64,000 nt of DNA from Geminicoccus sp035556675 (GTDB lineage Bacteria; Pseudomonadota; Alphaproteobacteria; Geminicoccales; Geminicoccaceae), in contig NZ_DATMFZ010000067.1 of NCBI RefSeq assembly GCF_035556675.1, positions 27,492 to 91,491 of the forward strand, given 5' to 3'. A model generated the notes under the pieces. It did no database searches, had not been told where the DNA came from, and saw only the letters and a program-made list of their open reading frames with translations. Every line of letters begins with the position of its first letter. Positions within the stretch are counted from its first letter, which is position 1. Of the stretch, positions 16,082 through 25,514 are shown piece after piece. A program made the translations under genes and the position numbers.

Positions 16082-17410
16082 ATGCTCGCGATCCCCACCG
16101 CCTCGTCCGACCACGCTGCCCAGCCCTGGGCCGCCCAGTTCGCCAGCCGGGCCGGCGGAATGGTAGCCTCGGAGATCCGCGAGCTGCTCAAGATCCTGGC
16201 GAGGCCCGACATCATCTCCTTCGCGGGCGGCATCCCCGACCCGGCACTGTTCCCGGCGGACCAGTTCGCGCAGGCCTATGCCCAACTGTTCGCCGATCCG
16301 GCTCGCCGCGCCAGGGGCCTGCAATATTCGCTCAGCGAGGGCGATCCGGCGCTGCGTGAGTGGATCGTGGCGCACATGGCGGAGCAGGGCGTGGCCTGTA
16401 CGCCCGAGAACGTGCTGATCACCACCGGCGCCCAGCAGGCGCTGGACTTCATCGGCAAGCTGATGTTGTCGCCGGGCGACACGGTGATCGCCACGGCACC
16501 GACCTATCTGGGGGCACTCCAGGCATTCTCGGCCTACGAGCCTCATTACGAGCGGCTCCGCCTGGACGGGGGCAACGCCACCCCGGCGCACTACCTGGAC
16601 AGCGCCAGGGCGCATGGCGGGCGGCCGAAGCTTCTCTATGTCGTGCCGGACTTCGCCAACCCCAGCGGGGAGACGCTGGACCTGGCGCAGCGCCGCCGGC
16701 TCCTGGAGCTGGCCCAGGGCACGGGTGCCCTGGTGGTGGAGGATGCCGCCTACCGCCAGCTGCGTTATGCGGGCGACCCTGTCCCCCCGATCACGGCACT
16801 GGCCTGCGAGCTGGGTGGCGGGATCGAGGGCGCGCGCAGCGTCTATTGCGGTACCTTCTCCAAGACCCTGGCCCCGGGCTGTCGCGTGGGCTGGATCGTC
16901 GGGCCGCGTGCCGTGATCGAGAAGCTCGTGCTGATCAAGCAGGCGGCCGACCTGCACAGCGGCACGCTCGACCAGGCGGTGATCGGCGACGTGGCCCGTG
17001 CATGTCTTGCCGACCGGCTGCCGGTGCTCCGCGATGCCTATCGCCGCCGCCGCGACGCGATGCTGGCGGCACTGGCGAGCTCCGCCCCTGCCGGCACGCG
17101 CTGGAGCCGGCCGGATGGCGGCCTGTTCGTCTGGGTCGAGCTGCCGGCCGGGATCGATGCCCGGGCACTGCTGCCGCGGGCGATCGAGGAGGCCAAGGTC
17201 GCCTATGTGCCGGGCGGCGCCTTCTTCTTCGACGGCGGCGGCGCGAACACGCTCAGGCTCAGCTTCTCGCTGGCCGACGAGGCTACCATCGACCGGGGTA
17301 TGCGCAGCCTGATGGCGCTGGTGACCGAGGTGGCGGGACGGCAGTCTGGTGAGGCTGGCTCAGCTTCGGCCGGGGCGGGCTCACTGGTGGCCGGGGCAGC
17401 GCTCCGCTAG
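16082..17410 (+). CDS. PLP-dependent class I/II aminotransferase (LysN/MocR-catalytic type)
   Basis: 442 residues from ATG 16082; a TTG four codons upstream is possible but unneeded. Fold-type I features: SLSEGDPALREWI, the cofactor region TTGAQQALDFIGK, VVPDFANPSGETL, and the Schiff-base lysine K261 in GTFSKTLAPGCRVGW. The sequence resembles 2-aminoadipate/aromatic-type transaminases (LysN-like), which move an amino group onto 2-oxoglutarate, but substrate cannot be fixed. The last about 25 residues (small Gly/Ala/Ser-rich tail) extend beyond the usual length of about 400. The DinB gene follows after 46 bp. Confidence 0.88.
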   Translation: MLAIPTASSDHAAQPWAAQFASRAGGMVASEIRELLKILARPDIISFAGGIPDPALFPADQFAQAYAQLFADPARRARGLQYSLSEGDPALREWIVAHMAEQGVACTPENVLITTGAQQALDFIGKLMLSPGDTVIATAPTYLGALQAFSAYEPHYERLRLDGGNATPAHYLDSARAHGGRPKLLYVVPDFANPSGETLDLAQRRRLLELAQGTGALVVEDAAYRQLRYAGDPVPPITALACELGGGIEGARSVYCGTFSKTLAPGCRVGWIVGPRAVIEKLVLIKQAADLHSGTLDQAVIGDVARACLADRLPVLRDAYRRRRDAMLAALASSAPAGTRWSRPDGGLFVWVELPAGIDARALLPRAIEEAKVAYVPGGAFFFDGGGANTLRLSFSLADEATIDRGMRSLMALVTEVAGRQSGEAGSASAGAGSLVAGAALR

Positions 17411-17456
17411 CGCTGGTGGCGGGAGCCGTTCGCCGAAAAGCCAGGGAGGCGGTGCG

Positions 17457-17957
17457 ATGCTGGATCACCTTCAGCGCATGGGGCGCTATAATCATTGGGC
17501 GAATCGCCGGCTCTATGCGGCCTGTGCCGCGCTCGAACCGGGCGAATTCGGGAAGACCCGGCCCGCCTTCTTCCGCTCGATCAGCGGGACCCTCAACCAC
17601 CTGCTGGTGACGGACCGGATCTGGCTCGACCGGCTCATGGGCCGCCCGCATGGCGGCCAGCTTGTGGACGACCAGCCGTTCCCGCAGCTCGGTCCGCTGC
17701 AGGCCGCGCGGGAGGCGTTGGACGAGGAGATCATCCAGGCGACCCACGCGTTCACGCAGGAACGGCTCGACGGCATCATCGCCTATCGGATGATGACCAG
17801 CCCGACCGAGCGGCGGGTACCGGGCTTGCTGTGCTGGATGCACCTGTTCAATCATCAGGCACACCACCGCGGCCAGGTCCACGACCAGATGAGCCAGACC
17901 AGCACGCCACCGCCGTCCCTGGACCTGATCTACTTCGTCTACCAGGAGATGGCGTGA
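17457..17957 (+). CDS. DinB-family protein
   Basis: 166 residues from the ATG preceded by GGGAGG at a good distance. It shows the DinB four-helix-bundle pattern with metal-binding histidines spread along the chain: LNHLLVTDRIWLDRL in the N-terminal half and FNHQAHHRGQVHDQM in the C-terminal half. Bacterial DinB-like proteins include thiol-dependent enzymes (bacillithiol/mycothiol S-transferases) and many of unknown role; alphaproteobacteria make glutathione, so the thiol partner is open. The last codons overlap the start of the next gene (GTGA), suggesting joint translation. Confidence 0.88.
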   Translation: MLDHLQRMGRYNHWANRRLYAACAALEPGEFGKTRPAFFRSISGTLNHLLVTDRIWLDRLMGRPHGGQLVDDQPFPQLGPLQAAREALDEEIIQATHAFTQERLDGIIAYRMMTSPTERRVPGLLCWMHLFNHQAHHRGQVHDQMSQTSTPPPSLDLIYFVYQEMA

Positions 17958-18703
17958 ACCGGGCGCGGCTTGCCGTCGTGCCGCTCCTGCTGGTCTTCCT
18001 GCTCCTGCCGGGCCGAAACGCTCTGGCCGCCGAGCGGCCGTCGGTCGACGGCTGGCCCGGCTTCGCGGTCGGCCGGGTGAACGTGCGGGGCGGGGGCTTC
18101 TGCACTGCCACGCTGATCGGCGCGCACCAGGCGGTGACGGCGGCGCACTGCCTGCGCGACGGTGCGTCCGCCTGGTACGGGGCGGACCGGATCGTGGTCG
18201 AGCTGGCGCCGCACCGGTCGAACCGCAAGGGCCATGCTCGGGTCATCGGCTTCCGGCCGGCACCCGGCCTCGCCTTCCTGCCGGACGGTACGCCGGAGGA
18301 TCCGGCACGAGACTGGGCGGTGCTGGAGCTGGGCGAAGGGAGCCCTGGTGATCCGGGGGTGCAGCCGGTGGAGCTGGCCTCGCCCGCCGAGCGGGCGGCG
18401 CTGCGGCCGGGCAGCCTCCTGAGCCTCGTCGCCTATACGAGCCAGCGCCCCTACGTGGCGACCCTGGCTGATGGCTGTCGCATCCAGGAGGTGCGCGGCC
18501 AGCCGCAGGTGGTCCTGCACGACTGCACGGCCAGTGCCGCCGTGGCGGGTGCTGCGGTGCTGGCCGAGACACAAGCGGGAACGGTGCTGGTCGGCATCCA
18601 GGTCGGCACGGGCGACCTGGATGGCCGGCCGGTCGGCGTTGCGGCGCTCCTGGAGCGGCGGATCGAGCCGGCGGCCCTGCTGGGCAGCGCCACCGGCCCC
18701 TGA
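17954..18703 (+). CDS. Secreted trypsin-fold protein with missing catalytic serine (predicted pseudoprotease)
   Basis: 249 residues from a GTG overlapping the DinB stop. A signal peptide ends near NALAAE. The chymotrypsin/V8 fold is recognisable: TLIGAHQAVTAAHC supplies catalytic His65 and PARDWAVLEL supplies Asp120. The serine loop, expected as GDSGSP about ten residues after a cysteine, reads DCTASAAVAGAAVL, so the serine position is Ala198 and the flanking glycine-rich residues are also changed. The frame is intact and the spacing is exact, so this looks like an evolved non-catalytic protein rather than a sequencing error. Periplasmic or secreted; role unknown. Confidence 0.82.
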   Translation: MNRARLAVVPLLLVFLLLPGRNALAAERPSVDGWPGFAVGRVNVRGGGFCTATLIGAHQAVTAAHCLRDGASAWYGADRIVVELAPHRSNRKGHARVIGFRPAPGLAFLPDGTPEDPARDWAVLELGEGSPGDPGVQPVELASPAERAALRPGSLLSLVAYTSQRPYVATLADGCRIQEVRGQPQVVLHDCTASAAVAGAAVLAETQAGTVLVGIQVGTGDLDGRPVGVAALLERRIEPAALLGSATGP

Positions 18704-18731
18704 ACCCACTCCGCGGGACTGCTGCGCCGCG

Positions 18732-20414
18732 TCAGGCGGCCTTGAGCGGCTTGTACTTGATCCGGTGCGGCTGGTCGGCGTCGTGGCCAAGCCGCTTCTT
18801 CCGATCGGCCTCGTACTCGCCGTAATTGCCCTCGAACCAGACGACCTGGCTGTCGCCCTCGAACGCCATGATGTGCGTGCAGATCCGGTCCAGGAACCAG
18901 CGATCGTGGCTGATCACCACCGCACAGCCGGCGAAGTCCAGGAGCGCGTCCTCGAGGGCCCGCAGCGTGTCGACGTCGAGATCGTTGGTCGGCTCGTCGA
19001 GCAGCAGCACGTTGGCGCCGCTGTTGAGCAGCTTGGCCATGTGCACGCGGTTGCGCTCGCCGCCCGAGAGCACGCCGACCTTCTTCTGCTGGTCGCCGCC
19101 CTTGAAGTTGAACGCCGCCACATAGGCGCGGCTGTTCATGGTGCGCTTGCCGAACTCGATCACGTCCAGCCCGCCGGCAATCTCCTCCCAGACGGACTTG
19201 TTCGGGTCGAGCGCGTCGCGGCTCTGGTCGACATAGCCGAGCTTGACGGTCTCGCCGATCCGGATGGTGCCGGAATCGGGCTGCTCCGCGCCCACCATCA
19301 TCCGGAACAGCGTGGTCTTGCCTGCACCGTTCGGGCCGATGATCCCGACAATGCCGCCGGGCGGCAGGCTGAACGACAAATTGTCGATCAGCAGCCGGTC
19401 GCCGAAGCCCTTGCTGATGCCGTCCGCCTCGATCACCACGCCGCCCAGGCGGGGACCTGGCGGGATCATGATCTGCGCGGTGCCCGGCACCGCCTCGCTG
19501 GCCTGGCGCAGCAGCTCCTCATACGCGGTGATGCGCGCCTTCTGCTTGGCCTGGCGGGCCTTCGGGCTCTGGCCGATCCACTCGGCCTCGCGGGCCAGGG
19601 TCTTCTGGCGCGCGACGTCCTCGCGCTCCTCCTGCTCCAGCCGCTTGCGCTTCTGCTCGAGCCAGCCCGAGTAGTTGCCCTGGAACGGGATGCCGCGGCC
19701 GCGGTCCAGCTCCAGGATCCAGCCGGCAACATTGTCCAGGAAGTAGCGGTCGTGGGTGATCGCCACGACAGTACCCTTGTATTCCTGCAGGAACCGCTCC
19801 AGCCAGGCCACCGATTCGGCGTCCAGATGGTTGGTGGGCTCGTCGAGCAGCAGGAGGTCGGGCTGGCTCAGCAGCAGGCGGCACAGCGCGACGCGGCGCC
19901 GCTCGCCGCCGGACAGCTTGGTGACGTCCGCGTCGCCCGGCGGGCAGCGCAAGGCGTCCATGGCGATGTCCACGGTGCGCTGGAGGTTCCAGCCGTCTAC
20001 CGCGTCGATCTTCTCCTGGAGCTCGCCCTGCTCGGCCAGCACCTCGTTCATCTCGTCATCGGAAAGCTCCTCGGCAAAGCGCGCCGAGACTGCGTCGAAC
20101 CGGTCGAGCAGTGCCTTGGTCTCGCCCACGCCCATCAACACGTTGTCCAGGACGTTCTTGTCCGGATCGAGCTGCGGCTCCTGGGCGAGGTAACCGACCT
20201 TGGCCCCTTCGGCGATCATCGCGTCGCCGTTCACGTCCTGGTCGATCCCCGCCATGATGCGCAGCAGGGTCGACTTGCCGGCACCGTTGACGCCGAGCAC
20301 GCCGATCTTCGCACCCGGCAGGAACGCCAACGTGACATTCTCGAGGATCTTCTTGCCGCCTGGAAAGATCTTCGAGAGATTCCGCATCACGTAGACGTAT
20401 TGGTAGGATGCCAT
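18732..20414 (-). CDS. ettA: EttA, energy-dependent translational throttle ATPase (ABC-F)
   Basis: 560 residues, the usual EttA length. It has two ABC domains without membrane segments: Walker A GVNGAGKST (residues 41-49) with signature LSGGERRRVAL, and GPNGAGKTT with VLSGGERNRVHMAK. Between them lies the P-site tRNA-interaction motif linker, rich in basic residues, and the N-terminus YQYVYVMRNLSKIFPGGK is diagnostic of EttA. The protein binds the ribosomal E site and gates the first peptide bond according to ATP/ADP ratio. It is monocistronic and divergent from the response-regulator gene. Confidence 0.96.
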   Translation of the reverse strand: MASYQYVYVMRNLSKIFPGGKKILENVTLAFLPGAKIGVLGVNGAGKSTLLRIMAGIDQDVNGDAMIAEGAKVGYLAQEPQLDPDKNVLDNVLMGVGETKALLDRFDAVSARFAEELSDDEMNEVLAEQGELQEKIDAVDGWNLQRTVDIAMDALRCPPGDADVTKLSGGERRRVALCRLLLSQPDLLLLDEPTNHLDAESVAWLERFLQEYKGTVVAITHDRYFLDNVAGWILELDRGRGIPFQGNYSGWLEQKRKRLEQEEREDVARQKTLAREAEWIGQSPKARQAKQKARITAYEELLRQASEAVPGTAQIMIPPGPRLGGVVIEADGISKGFGDRLLIDNLSFSLPPGGIVGIIGPNGAGKTTLFRMMVGAEQPDSGTIRIGETVKLGYVDQSRDALDPNKSVWEEIAGGLDVIEFGKRTMNSRAYVAAFNFKGGDQQKKVGVLSGGERNRVHMAKLLNSGANVLLLDEPTNDLDVDTLRALEDALLDFAGCAVVISHDRWFLDRICTHIMAFEGDSQVVWFEGNYGEYEADRKKRLGHDADQPHRIKYKPLKAA

Positions 20415-20584
20415 GCACCACTCCGGTTGAGAAACGCACTGAAAGGGGAAATGGACGAACGCGTGCGCCGTCTACCATGTGGTGACGCAGGGCGGAAGGT
20501 GAAGCGCTTCCGCTAGTTCGCTGTGGCTTGTTCGCATTCTAGGTTGGGGGAAGAAGCCATACCGACTGCAAGGGACCAAAGCCG

Positions 20585-20977
20585 ATGACAGCCCGGGCGA
20601 CGGCTGAGGAGAAGCGCATCCTGGTGGTGGATGACGAGCCCAACATCGTGATGTCGCTCGAATTCCTGCTGCGCAAGGCCGGCTTTCAGGTGGAGACCGC
20701 GCGCAATGGCCGCGAAGCGCTGGACGCGCTGGAGCGCGAGCCGCCCGACCTGCTCCTCCTGGACGTGATGATGCCGGAGTTCGACGGCTATGCCGTATGC
20801 GAGCGCATCCGCCAGGACAGGCGCTGGGACCGCACGCGGATCGTGATGCTGACGGCACGGGGGCGGGAAGCCGAGCGTGCGCGCGGCCTGGCGCTGGGTG
20901 CCGACGAGTACGTGTCCAAACCCTTCTCGACGCGGGTGCTGGTCGAGCAGGTGCGCGCCCTCCTGGGTGTGGCCTGA
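20585..20977 (+). CDS. Single-domain response regulator
   Basis: 130 residues, one receiver domain with no output domain. Acidic residues D16-D17 in VVDDEPNI, phosphoacceptor D60 in LLLLDVMMPEFDG, the conserved Thr in MLTARG and Lys in YVSKPFS are all present. It is followed five bases later by a small membrane protein gene and then by a transporter-type histidine kinase gene, its obvious partner. Output may pass to another regulator by phosphotransfer, since no DNA-binding domain exists. The 170-bp gap upstream to ettA shows no clear promoter. Confidence 0.92.
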   Translation: MTARATAEEKRILVVDDEPNIVMSLEFLLRKAGFQVETARNGREALDALEREPPDLLLLDVMMPEFDGYAVCERIRQDRRWDRTRIVMLTARGREAERARGLALGADEYVSKPFSTRVLVEQVRALLGVA

Positions 20978-20981
20978 ACCC

Positions 20982-21245
20982 TTGCGCTACCGGCCGTCCC
21001 GTCATGACCCGCTGGCCCGGGCGACCCGCACCCAGCGGGCCGGACGGCAGATGGTCGCGATCGCCATCGTCACCTTCCTCCTGCTGACACCGACGGTGTT
21101 CGAGCTGGTGGACCGGCTGGCGCCGGGGTGGCTGCCAGCCTGGATCGGCCTCGTCCTGCTGGCCGCCATCGCCGGAATCGCCAGGACGGCCGAGCGGGCG
21201 CCCGAGCCCGCTGCCACCGACCGGACGACGGAGCCGCCGGCATGA
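20982..21245 (+). CDS. Small two-helix membrane protein linked to the symporter-kinase
   Basis: 87 residues from a TTG at 20982, five bases after the response-regulator stop; an internal ATG at 21051 is the alternative start. The N-terminus is basic (RYRPSRHDPLARATR), followed by two membrane segments (about residues 24-42 and 48-62) and a hydrophilic C-terminal tail. It overlaps the next gene by ATGA. Small membrane partners (DUF485/DUF4212 type) often precede solute:sodium symporter genes, and this looks like an analogous accessory subunit. That role is inferred from position; the sequence itself is not recognised. Confidence 0.6.
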   Translation: MRYRPSRHDPLARATRTQRAGRQMVAIAIVTFLLLTPTVFELVDRLAPGWLPAWIGLVLLAAIAGIARTAERAPEPAATDRTTEPPA

Positions 21246-23968
21246 TCGGCCAGATGATGTTCGTCCCGCTCCTGGCGCTGGCCTATCTCGCCTGCCTGTT
21301 CGCGATCGCCGCGTTCGGCGACCGGGCCGCGCGGCACGGCCGACGCCTGGGCGGGCCCTGGATCTATACGCTGAGCCTGGGCGTGTACTGCACCACCGCG
21401 AGCTATTACGGCGGTGTCGGCATAGCCATGGAAGAGGGGCTGGCCTTCCTGCCGATCTTCCTCGGCCCAATGGTCGCGATGTTCCTGAGCCCGTTGATCC
21501 TCTACAAGATTCTGAGGATCGCCAGGGCCTACAACATCACCTCGATCGCCGACTTCCTGGCGGCGCGCTATGGCAAGCGCTCCAAGCTCGGCATCGTGGT
21601 GAGCTGCATCGCGCTGATCGGGGTCGCCCCGGCCATCGCGGTGCAGCTCAAGAGTGTCGCCGCCTCGATCAACCTCCTGAGCCGGGGCAGCGTGCACGGC
21701 GAGGGGGCGTCTCTGGCCAACGATACGGCACTCTATGTCGCGCTGGGCCTGGCGGCATTCACCATCCTGTTCGGCACCCGCCAGGTCGACGCCACCGAGC
21801 GGCACCAGGGCATGGTGCTGGCAGTGGCGTTCGAGAGCGTGGTGAAGCTCGTGGTGCTGCTGGCCTTAGGCGGCTACGTGGTGTTCGGTCTCTACGCCGG
21901 ACCAGCCGATCTCGCCGGCAGGGTCGAGGCGGCGGGGCTCGACCGGCTGCTGACCTTCGACGGTACCGGCATGTCCGGCACGGACTGGCTCCTCATGATC
22001 CTCGCCGCCGGGCTCGGCTTCATGTTCCTGCCCCGCCAGTTCCAGGTGGCCGTGATCGAGAACCAGGATCCCGGCCATCTGACCCGGGCGTCCTGGGCAT
22101 TGCCCGCCTATTTCCTGCTCTTTTTGATGTTCATCATGCCGATGGCGCTGGCAGGCATCCTCCACCAGGTGCCGGTACCCGACCTGGCCATCCTGCAGCT
22201 GCCACTCGACCACGGCGCCTACGCTCTCGTGGTGGCGGTGTTCCTGGGCGGGCTGTCGGCGGCCGCGGCCATGGTGGTGGTGGAGACCATCGCGCTGGCG
22301 ACGATGGTGAGCAACGACCTGGTCCTGCCACTCCTCCTGCGCACCGGCTGGCTCAGCGTGGCCGCCTCGGCCGATCCGAGCCGGCTCCTGCTCCTGATCC
22401 GCCGGGTGGCCATCGTCCTGATCGTGCTGGCGGGCTATCTGTTCTTCCGCCTGGTCGGTGCCCAGCTGACCTTCGTCGAGTTCGGCATGTTCAGCCTGGT
22501 TGCGGCTGCCCAGTTCGGGCCACCCATCCTGATCGGGATGTACTGGCGCGACGCGAACTGGATCGGCGCCCTGACCGGGCTGTGCCTGAGTTTCGCGGTC
22601 TGGTGCTACACGCTGCTCCTGCCGGCCTTCGTCATGGCTGAGTTCGGTGGCGAGGAGGTGCTGACTCACGGCCCGTTCGGCATCGAGCTGCTCAGCCCGC
22701 ACAGCCTGCTGGGCTTTGAGGGCCTGTCTCCCACCGGTCATGCGATCTTCTGGACGCTTCTGCTCAACCTGCTGGGGCTGGTGCTGGGCTCGCTGCTCGG
22801 CCATTCGACCGGGCTGGACCGCACCCAGGCCGAGATGTTCGTCGATGTGTGGTCACGGGCCGACGCCACCCGGATGTGGCGTGGCGAGGTGCGGATCCGC
22901 GAGCTGCGCGACATGCTCCAGCGGTTCGTGGGGCCGGAGCGGACCGCCGAGCTGTTCGCGGCGGATGCCCGCCGCTTAGGCGTGCGCCTGCCGCTGGACG
23001 GCCGTGCCGATGCCCGGCTGGTGCAGACGGCGGAGCGCCAGCTGGCCCGAGCCGTCGGGTCGGCCTCGGCGCGGGCGCTGATCGGCTCGATGGTCAAGAG
23101 CGAGAGCATCGGCACGCGCAGCGTCATGGAGATTCTGGACGAGACCTCCCAGCTCATCCGCTACTCACGTGAGCTGGAGCGCAAGTCGAGCGAGCTCGAG
23201 CGGGCGACCCAGGAACTGCGCGAGGCCAACCGGCGCCTGCGCGAGGTCGACCGGTTGAAGGACGATTTCATGGCGACGGTCAGCCACGAGCTGCGCACGC
23301 CGCTCACCTCGATCCGCGCCTTTTCCGAGATCGTGCGCGACAACCCCGACCTCACCGACGAGGAGCGCGAGAACTTCCTGGGTGTGGTGACCCGCGAGAC
23401 CGAGCGCCTGACCCGGCTCATCAACGACATCCTGGACCTGTCCAAGATCGAATCCGGGCGAATGCAGTGGCGCACCGCGGCCGTGCCGCTGGGGGGGGTG
23501 GTGCGCGAGGCGGTGGACAGCGTCATGCCGCTGCTCGACGAGCGCAAGATCAGCCTCACCCTGGACCTCGGCCGGGCGGACCTCGCCGTGCAGGCCGAGC
23601 GGGACCGGCTGGAGCAGGTGCTGATCAACCTGATCAGCAATGCCTGCAAGTTCGTCGCGGTGGGCAAAGGCCGGATCCAGGTCGTGACCAAGGAGGTGAT
23701 CGATCAGGTCGAGCTGCGGGTGGAGGACGACGGGCCGGGCGTGCCGCCGGCGGAGCGCGAGGCGATCTTCGGCAAGTTCATCCAGCTGGGGGACCGGCTG
23801 ACCGCCAAGCCCGAGGGCACTGGCCTCGGCCTGTCGATCAGCCGGCAGATCGTGGAGGCGTTCGGCGGCACCCTCCGGGTGGAGGCATCCCGGCTGGGCG
23901 GTGCCGCCTTCGTCGCCACGCTCAAGATCGCGAAGTCGCCGGTCGACGCGGCCGACGCCGCCGAGTAG
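21242..23968 (+). CDS. Solute:sodium symporter-like sensor histidine kinase (CbrA/CrbS type)
   Basis: 908 residues. Residues about 1-530 form a transporter module with about 13 membrane helices of the SSS family (IYTLSLGVYCTTASYYGG, ITSIADFLAARYGKRS). About 530-660 is a cytoplasmic linker with a coiled-coil run (RELERKSSELERATQELREA), then the HisKA box with phosphoacceptor H682 (FMATVSHELRTPLTS), then HATPase_c with the N box LINLISNACKF and G boxes EDDGPGVPP and GTGLGLS. Relatives CbrA and CrbS couple histidine or acetate-type solutes to signalling. It forms a two-component system with the receiver protein at 20585. Ligand unknown. Confidence 0.92.
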   Translation: MIGQMMFVPLLALAYLACLFAIAAFGDRAARHGRRLGGPWIYTLSLGVYCTTASYYGGVGIAMEEGLAFLPIFLGPMVAMFLSPLILYKILRIARAYNITSIADFLAARYGKRSKLGIVVSCIALIGVAPAIAVQLKSVAASINLLSRGSVHGEGASLANDTALYVALGLAAFTILFGTRQVDATERHQGMVLAVAFESVVKLVVLLALGGYVVFGLYAGPADLAGRVEAAGLDRLLTFDGTGMSGTDWLLMILAAGLGFMFLPRQFQVAVIENQDPGHLTRASWALPAYFLLFLMFIMPMALAGILHQVPVPDLAILQLPLDHGAYALVVAVFLGGLSAAAAMVVVETIALATMVSNDLVLPLLLRTGWLSVAASADPSRLLLLIRRVAIVLIVLAGYLFFRLVGAQLTFVEFGMFSLVAAAQFGPPILIGMYWRDANWIGALTGLCLSFAVWCYTLLLPAFVMAEFGGEEVLTHGPFGIELLSPHSLLGFEGLSPTGHAIFWTLLLNLLGLVLGSLLGHSTGLDRTQAEMFVDVWSRADATRMWRGEVRIRELRDMLQRFVGPERTAELFAADARRLGVRLPLDGRADARLVQTAERQLARAVGSASARALIGSMVKSESIGTRSVMEILDETSQLIRYSRELERKSSELERATQELREANRRLREVDRLKDDFMATVSHELRTPLTSIRAFSEIVRDNPDLTDEERENFLGVVTRETERLTRLINDILDLSKIESGRMQWRTAAVPLGGVVREAVDSVMPLLDERKISLTLDLGRADLAVQAERDRLEQVLINLISNACKFVAVGKGRIQVVTKEVIDQVELRVEDDGPGVPPAEREAIFGKFIQLGDRLTAKPEGTGLGLSISRQIVEAFGGTLRVEASRLGGAAFVATLKIAKSPVDAADAAE

Positions 23969-23972
23969 CCGG

Positions 23973-25400
23973 TCAGGCGGCGGCCGGCACCGTGCCGGCC
24001 AGGGAGCGGCCGATCAGCCGCGCCACCTCGACCGCCTGGCTACGGATGTCCGGCACGGAGGTGATCTCCCAGAACGCGCCGCGCACCACCGGCCCGACCC
24101 CGAACAGCCCCGGCACGACCTGGCCGGCAGCGTCGATCATCATGCTGCTGGTGGTGCAGTCCAGGCCGAGCCTGGCTCCGTCCGCCCGCACCGTGCCCGA
24201 TGTAAGTAGCTGGCGGATCAGCGGGTCGTCCACGGCGGCCAGATCGACGGCGGTGCCGGTGCAGTTGATCACCCGCTGCACTTCCAGGGCGAGGCTCGCC
24301 GTGGTGCCGCGCGGCCGGTAGGTGGCCAACGCCCCGCAGGACCAGGGGCCGGACGGTTCGAGCGCCTCCAGCCGGCCGGCATGGAGCACGAGCTGGCCCT
24401 CGGCCTGCAGCCGGTGGATCCGCTCTGCGACCTCGGGGGCCGCGCGGTGGCGGTGGACATCCCACCAGGGCCGCAGGTGGCGCACGAAGCGGCGCCGGTC
24501 GGCGGGGCTCAGCTCCTGCCACAGGAGCTGGCTGTGCGGGCGCAGCGCGTCGATCACCGACCGCCAGCCAAAGCCCGCCACCTGGGCCCGGGTGATCTCG
24601 CGGCGCACCGCGCGGGTCAGACTCACCAGGGAGCGGCGGTCCTCCGCATCGAGAAGAAGGTCGGCATAGGAAGGTGCCGGCGCATGGGTGCGCGGCAGGA
24701 GCCCGCGCCGGGACAGGACATGGATGGTGCTGCGAAAGCCGCGGTCGACCAGCCGCAGCACCACGTCGATCATGGTCAGGCCGCTGCCCAGCAGCAGCAC
24801 CGGGTGGTCCCGGTCGATCTCCTCCACCGCCTCCGGTTGCCAGGGATTGTCCACGCAGCCGGCATAGGGCAGGGGCGCTGGCGGGAAGTTGCCGGTCGCC
24901 AGCACGGCGATGTCGGTTTCCAGCGACCGCCCATTCCGGGTTGCCAGGTGCCAGCTCGTGCCGTGGCGCACCAGCCGGGTCGCCTGGTCGTTCAGGATGG
25001 TGAGCCGGTCGGCATGCCGGCCGGCACGCAGCACGGCGGCGAGCTGGTCGCGCACATAGCGGCCATAGAGCCCGCGCTGGACGAAGGTGCCAGCCGGGCC
25101 CTCCTTGGCGCCCTGCGCGCGCTCGTCCGCCGGCAGGCGATCGAGCCAGCGCAGCAGGTGCTCGGGCTCGTCCGGAAAGGCGCTCATGTTCTCGGCGCGC
25201 ACGTTCAGGAGATGGCTGGGCTCGGCCGTGGCGAACGCCACGCCGCGGCCGAGCTGCCGCTCCCGCTCGATCAGGACTACCCGGTCGTTGCCCTGAAGAT
25301 GCTGCAGGAGATGGATCGCACAGATCGTGCCGCTGAAGCCGCCGCCGATCACCGCGACGGTGCGGCCAGCGCCGCTCCGGGCTGCCATTCGCCGTCCCAT
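23973..25400 (-). CDS. FAD/NAD(P)-binding oxidoreductase (NAD_binding_9 type)
   Basis: 475 residues. An N-terminal Rossmann motif VAVIGGGFSGTICAIHLL binds FAD, followed by GRGVAFATAEPSHLLNVRAENM, typical of the FAD/NAD(P)-binding family represented by NAD_binding_9. A second nucleotide motif VLLLGSGLTMIDV lies mid-protein, and VPGLFGVGPVVRG is the usual C-terminal FAD contact. AGGGAG lies eight bases before the ATG at 25400. It is downstream of and on the same strand as an Rrf2-type regulator, 175 bp away. The substrate is unknown; some relatives act on small heterocycles or secondary metabolites. Confidence 0.85.
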   Translation of the reverse strand: MGRRMAARSGAGRTVAVIGGGFSGTICAIHLLQHLQGNDRVVLIERERQLGRGVAFATAEPSHLLNVRAENMSAFPDEPEHLLRWLDRLPADERAQGAKEGPAGTFVQRGLYGRYVRDQLAAVLRAGRHADRLTILNDQATRLVRHGTSWHLATRNGRSLETDIAVLATGNFPPAPLPYAGCVDNPWQPEAVEEIDRDHPVLLLGSGLTMIDVVLRLVDRGFRSTIHVLSRRGLLPRTHAPAPSYADLLLDAEDRRSLVSLTRAVRREITRAQVAGFGWRSVIDALRPHSQLLWQELSPADRRRFVRHLRPWWDVHRHRAAPEVAERIHRLQAEGQLVLHAGRLEALEPSGPWSCGALATYRPRGTTASLALEVQRVINCTGTAVDLAAVDDPLIRQLLTSGTVRADGARLGLDCTTSSMMIDAAGQVVPGLFGVGPVVRGAFWEITSVPDIRSQAVEVARLIGRSLAGTVPAAA

Positions 25401-25514
25401 GGCTGGTGCTCCCTGTTATCGCCTGGATGGTGGGGCGAGAGCGGATCGCACCTTCCCTCGCGGCTCCATCGGCATGGTCGTTGCGGAGCACAGCATGAGA
25501 TAAAATTGATAAAA

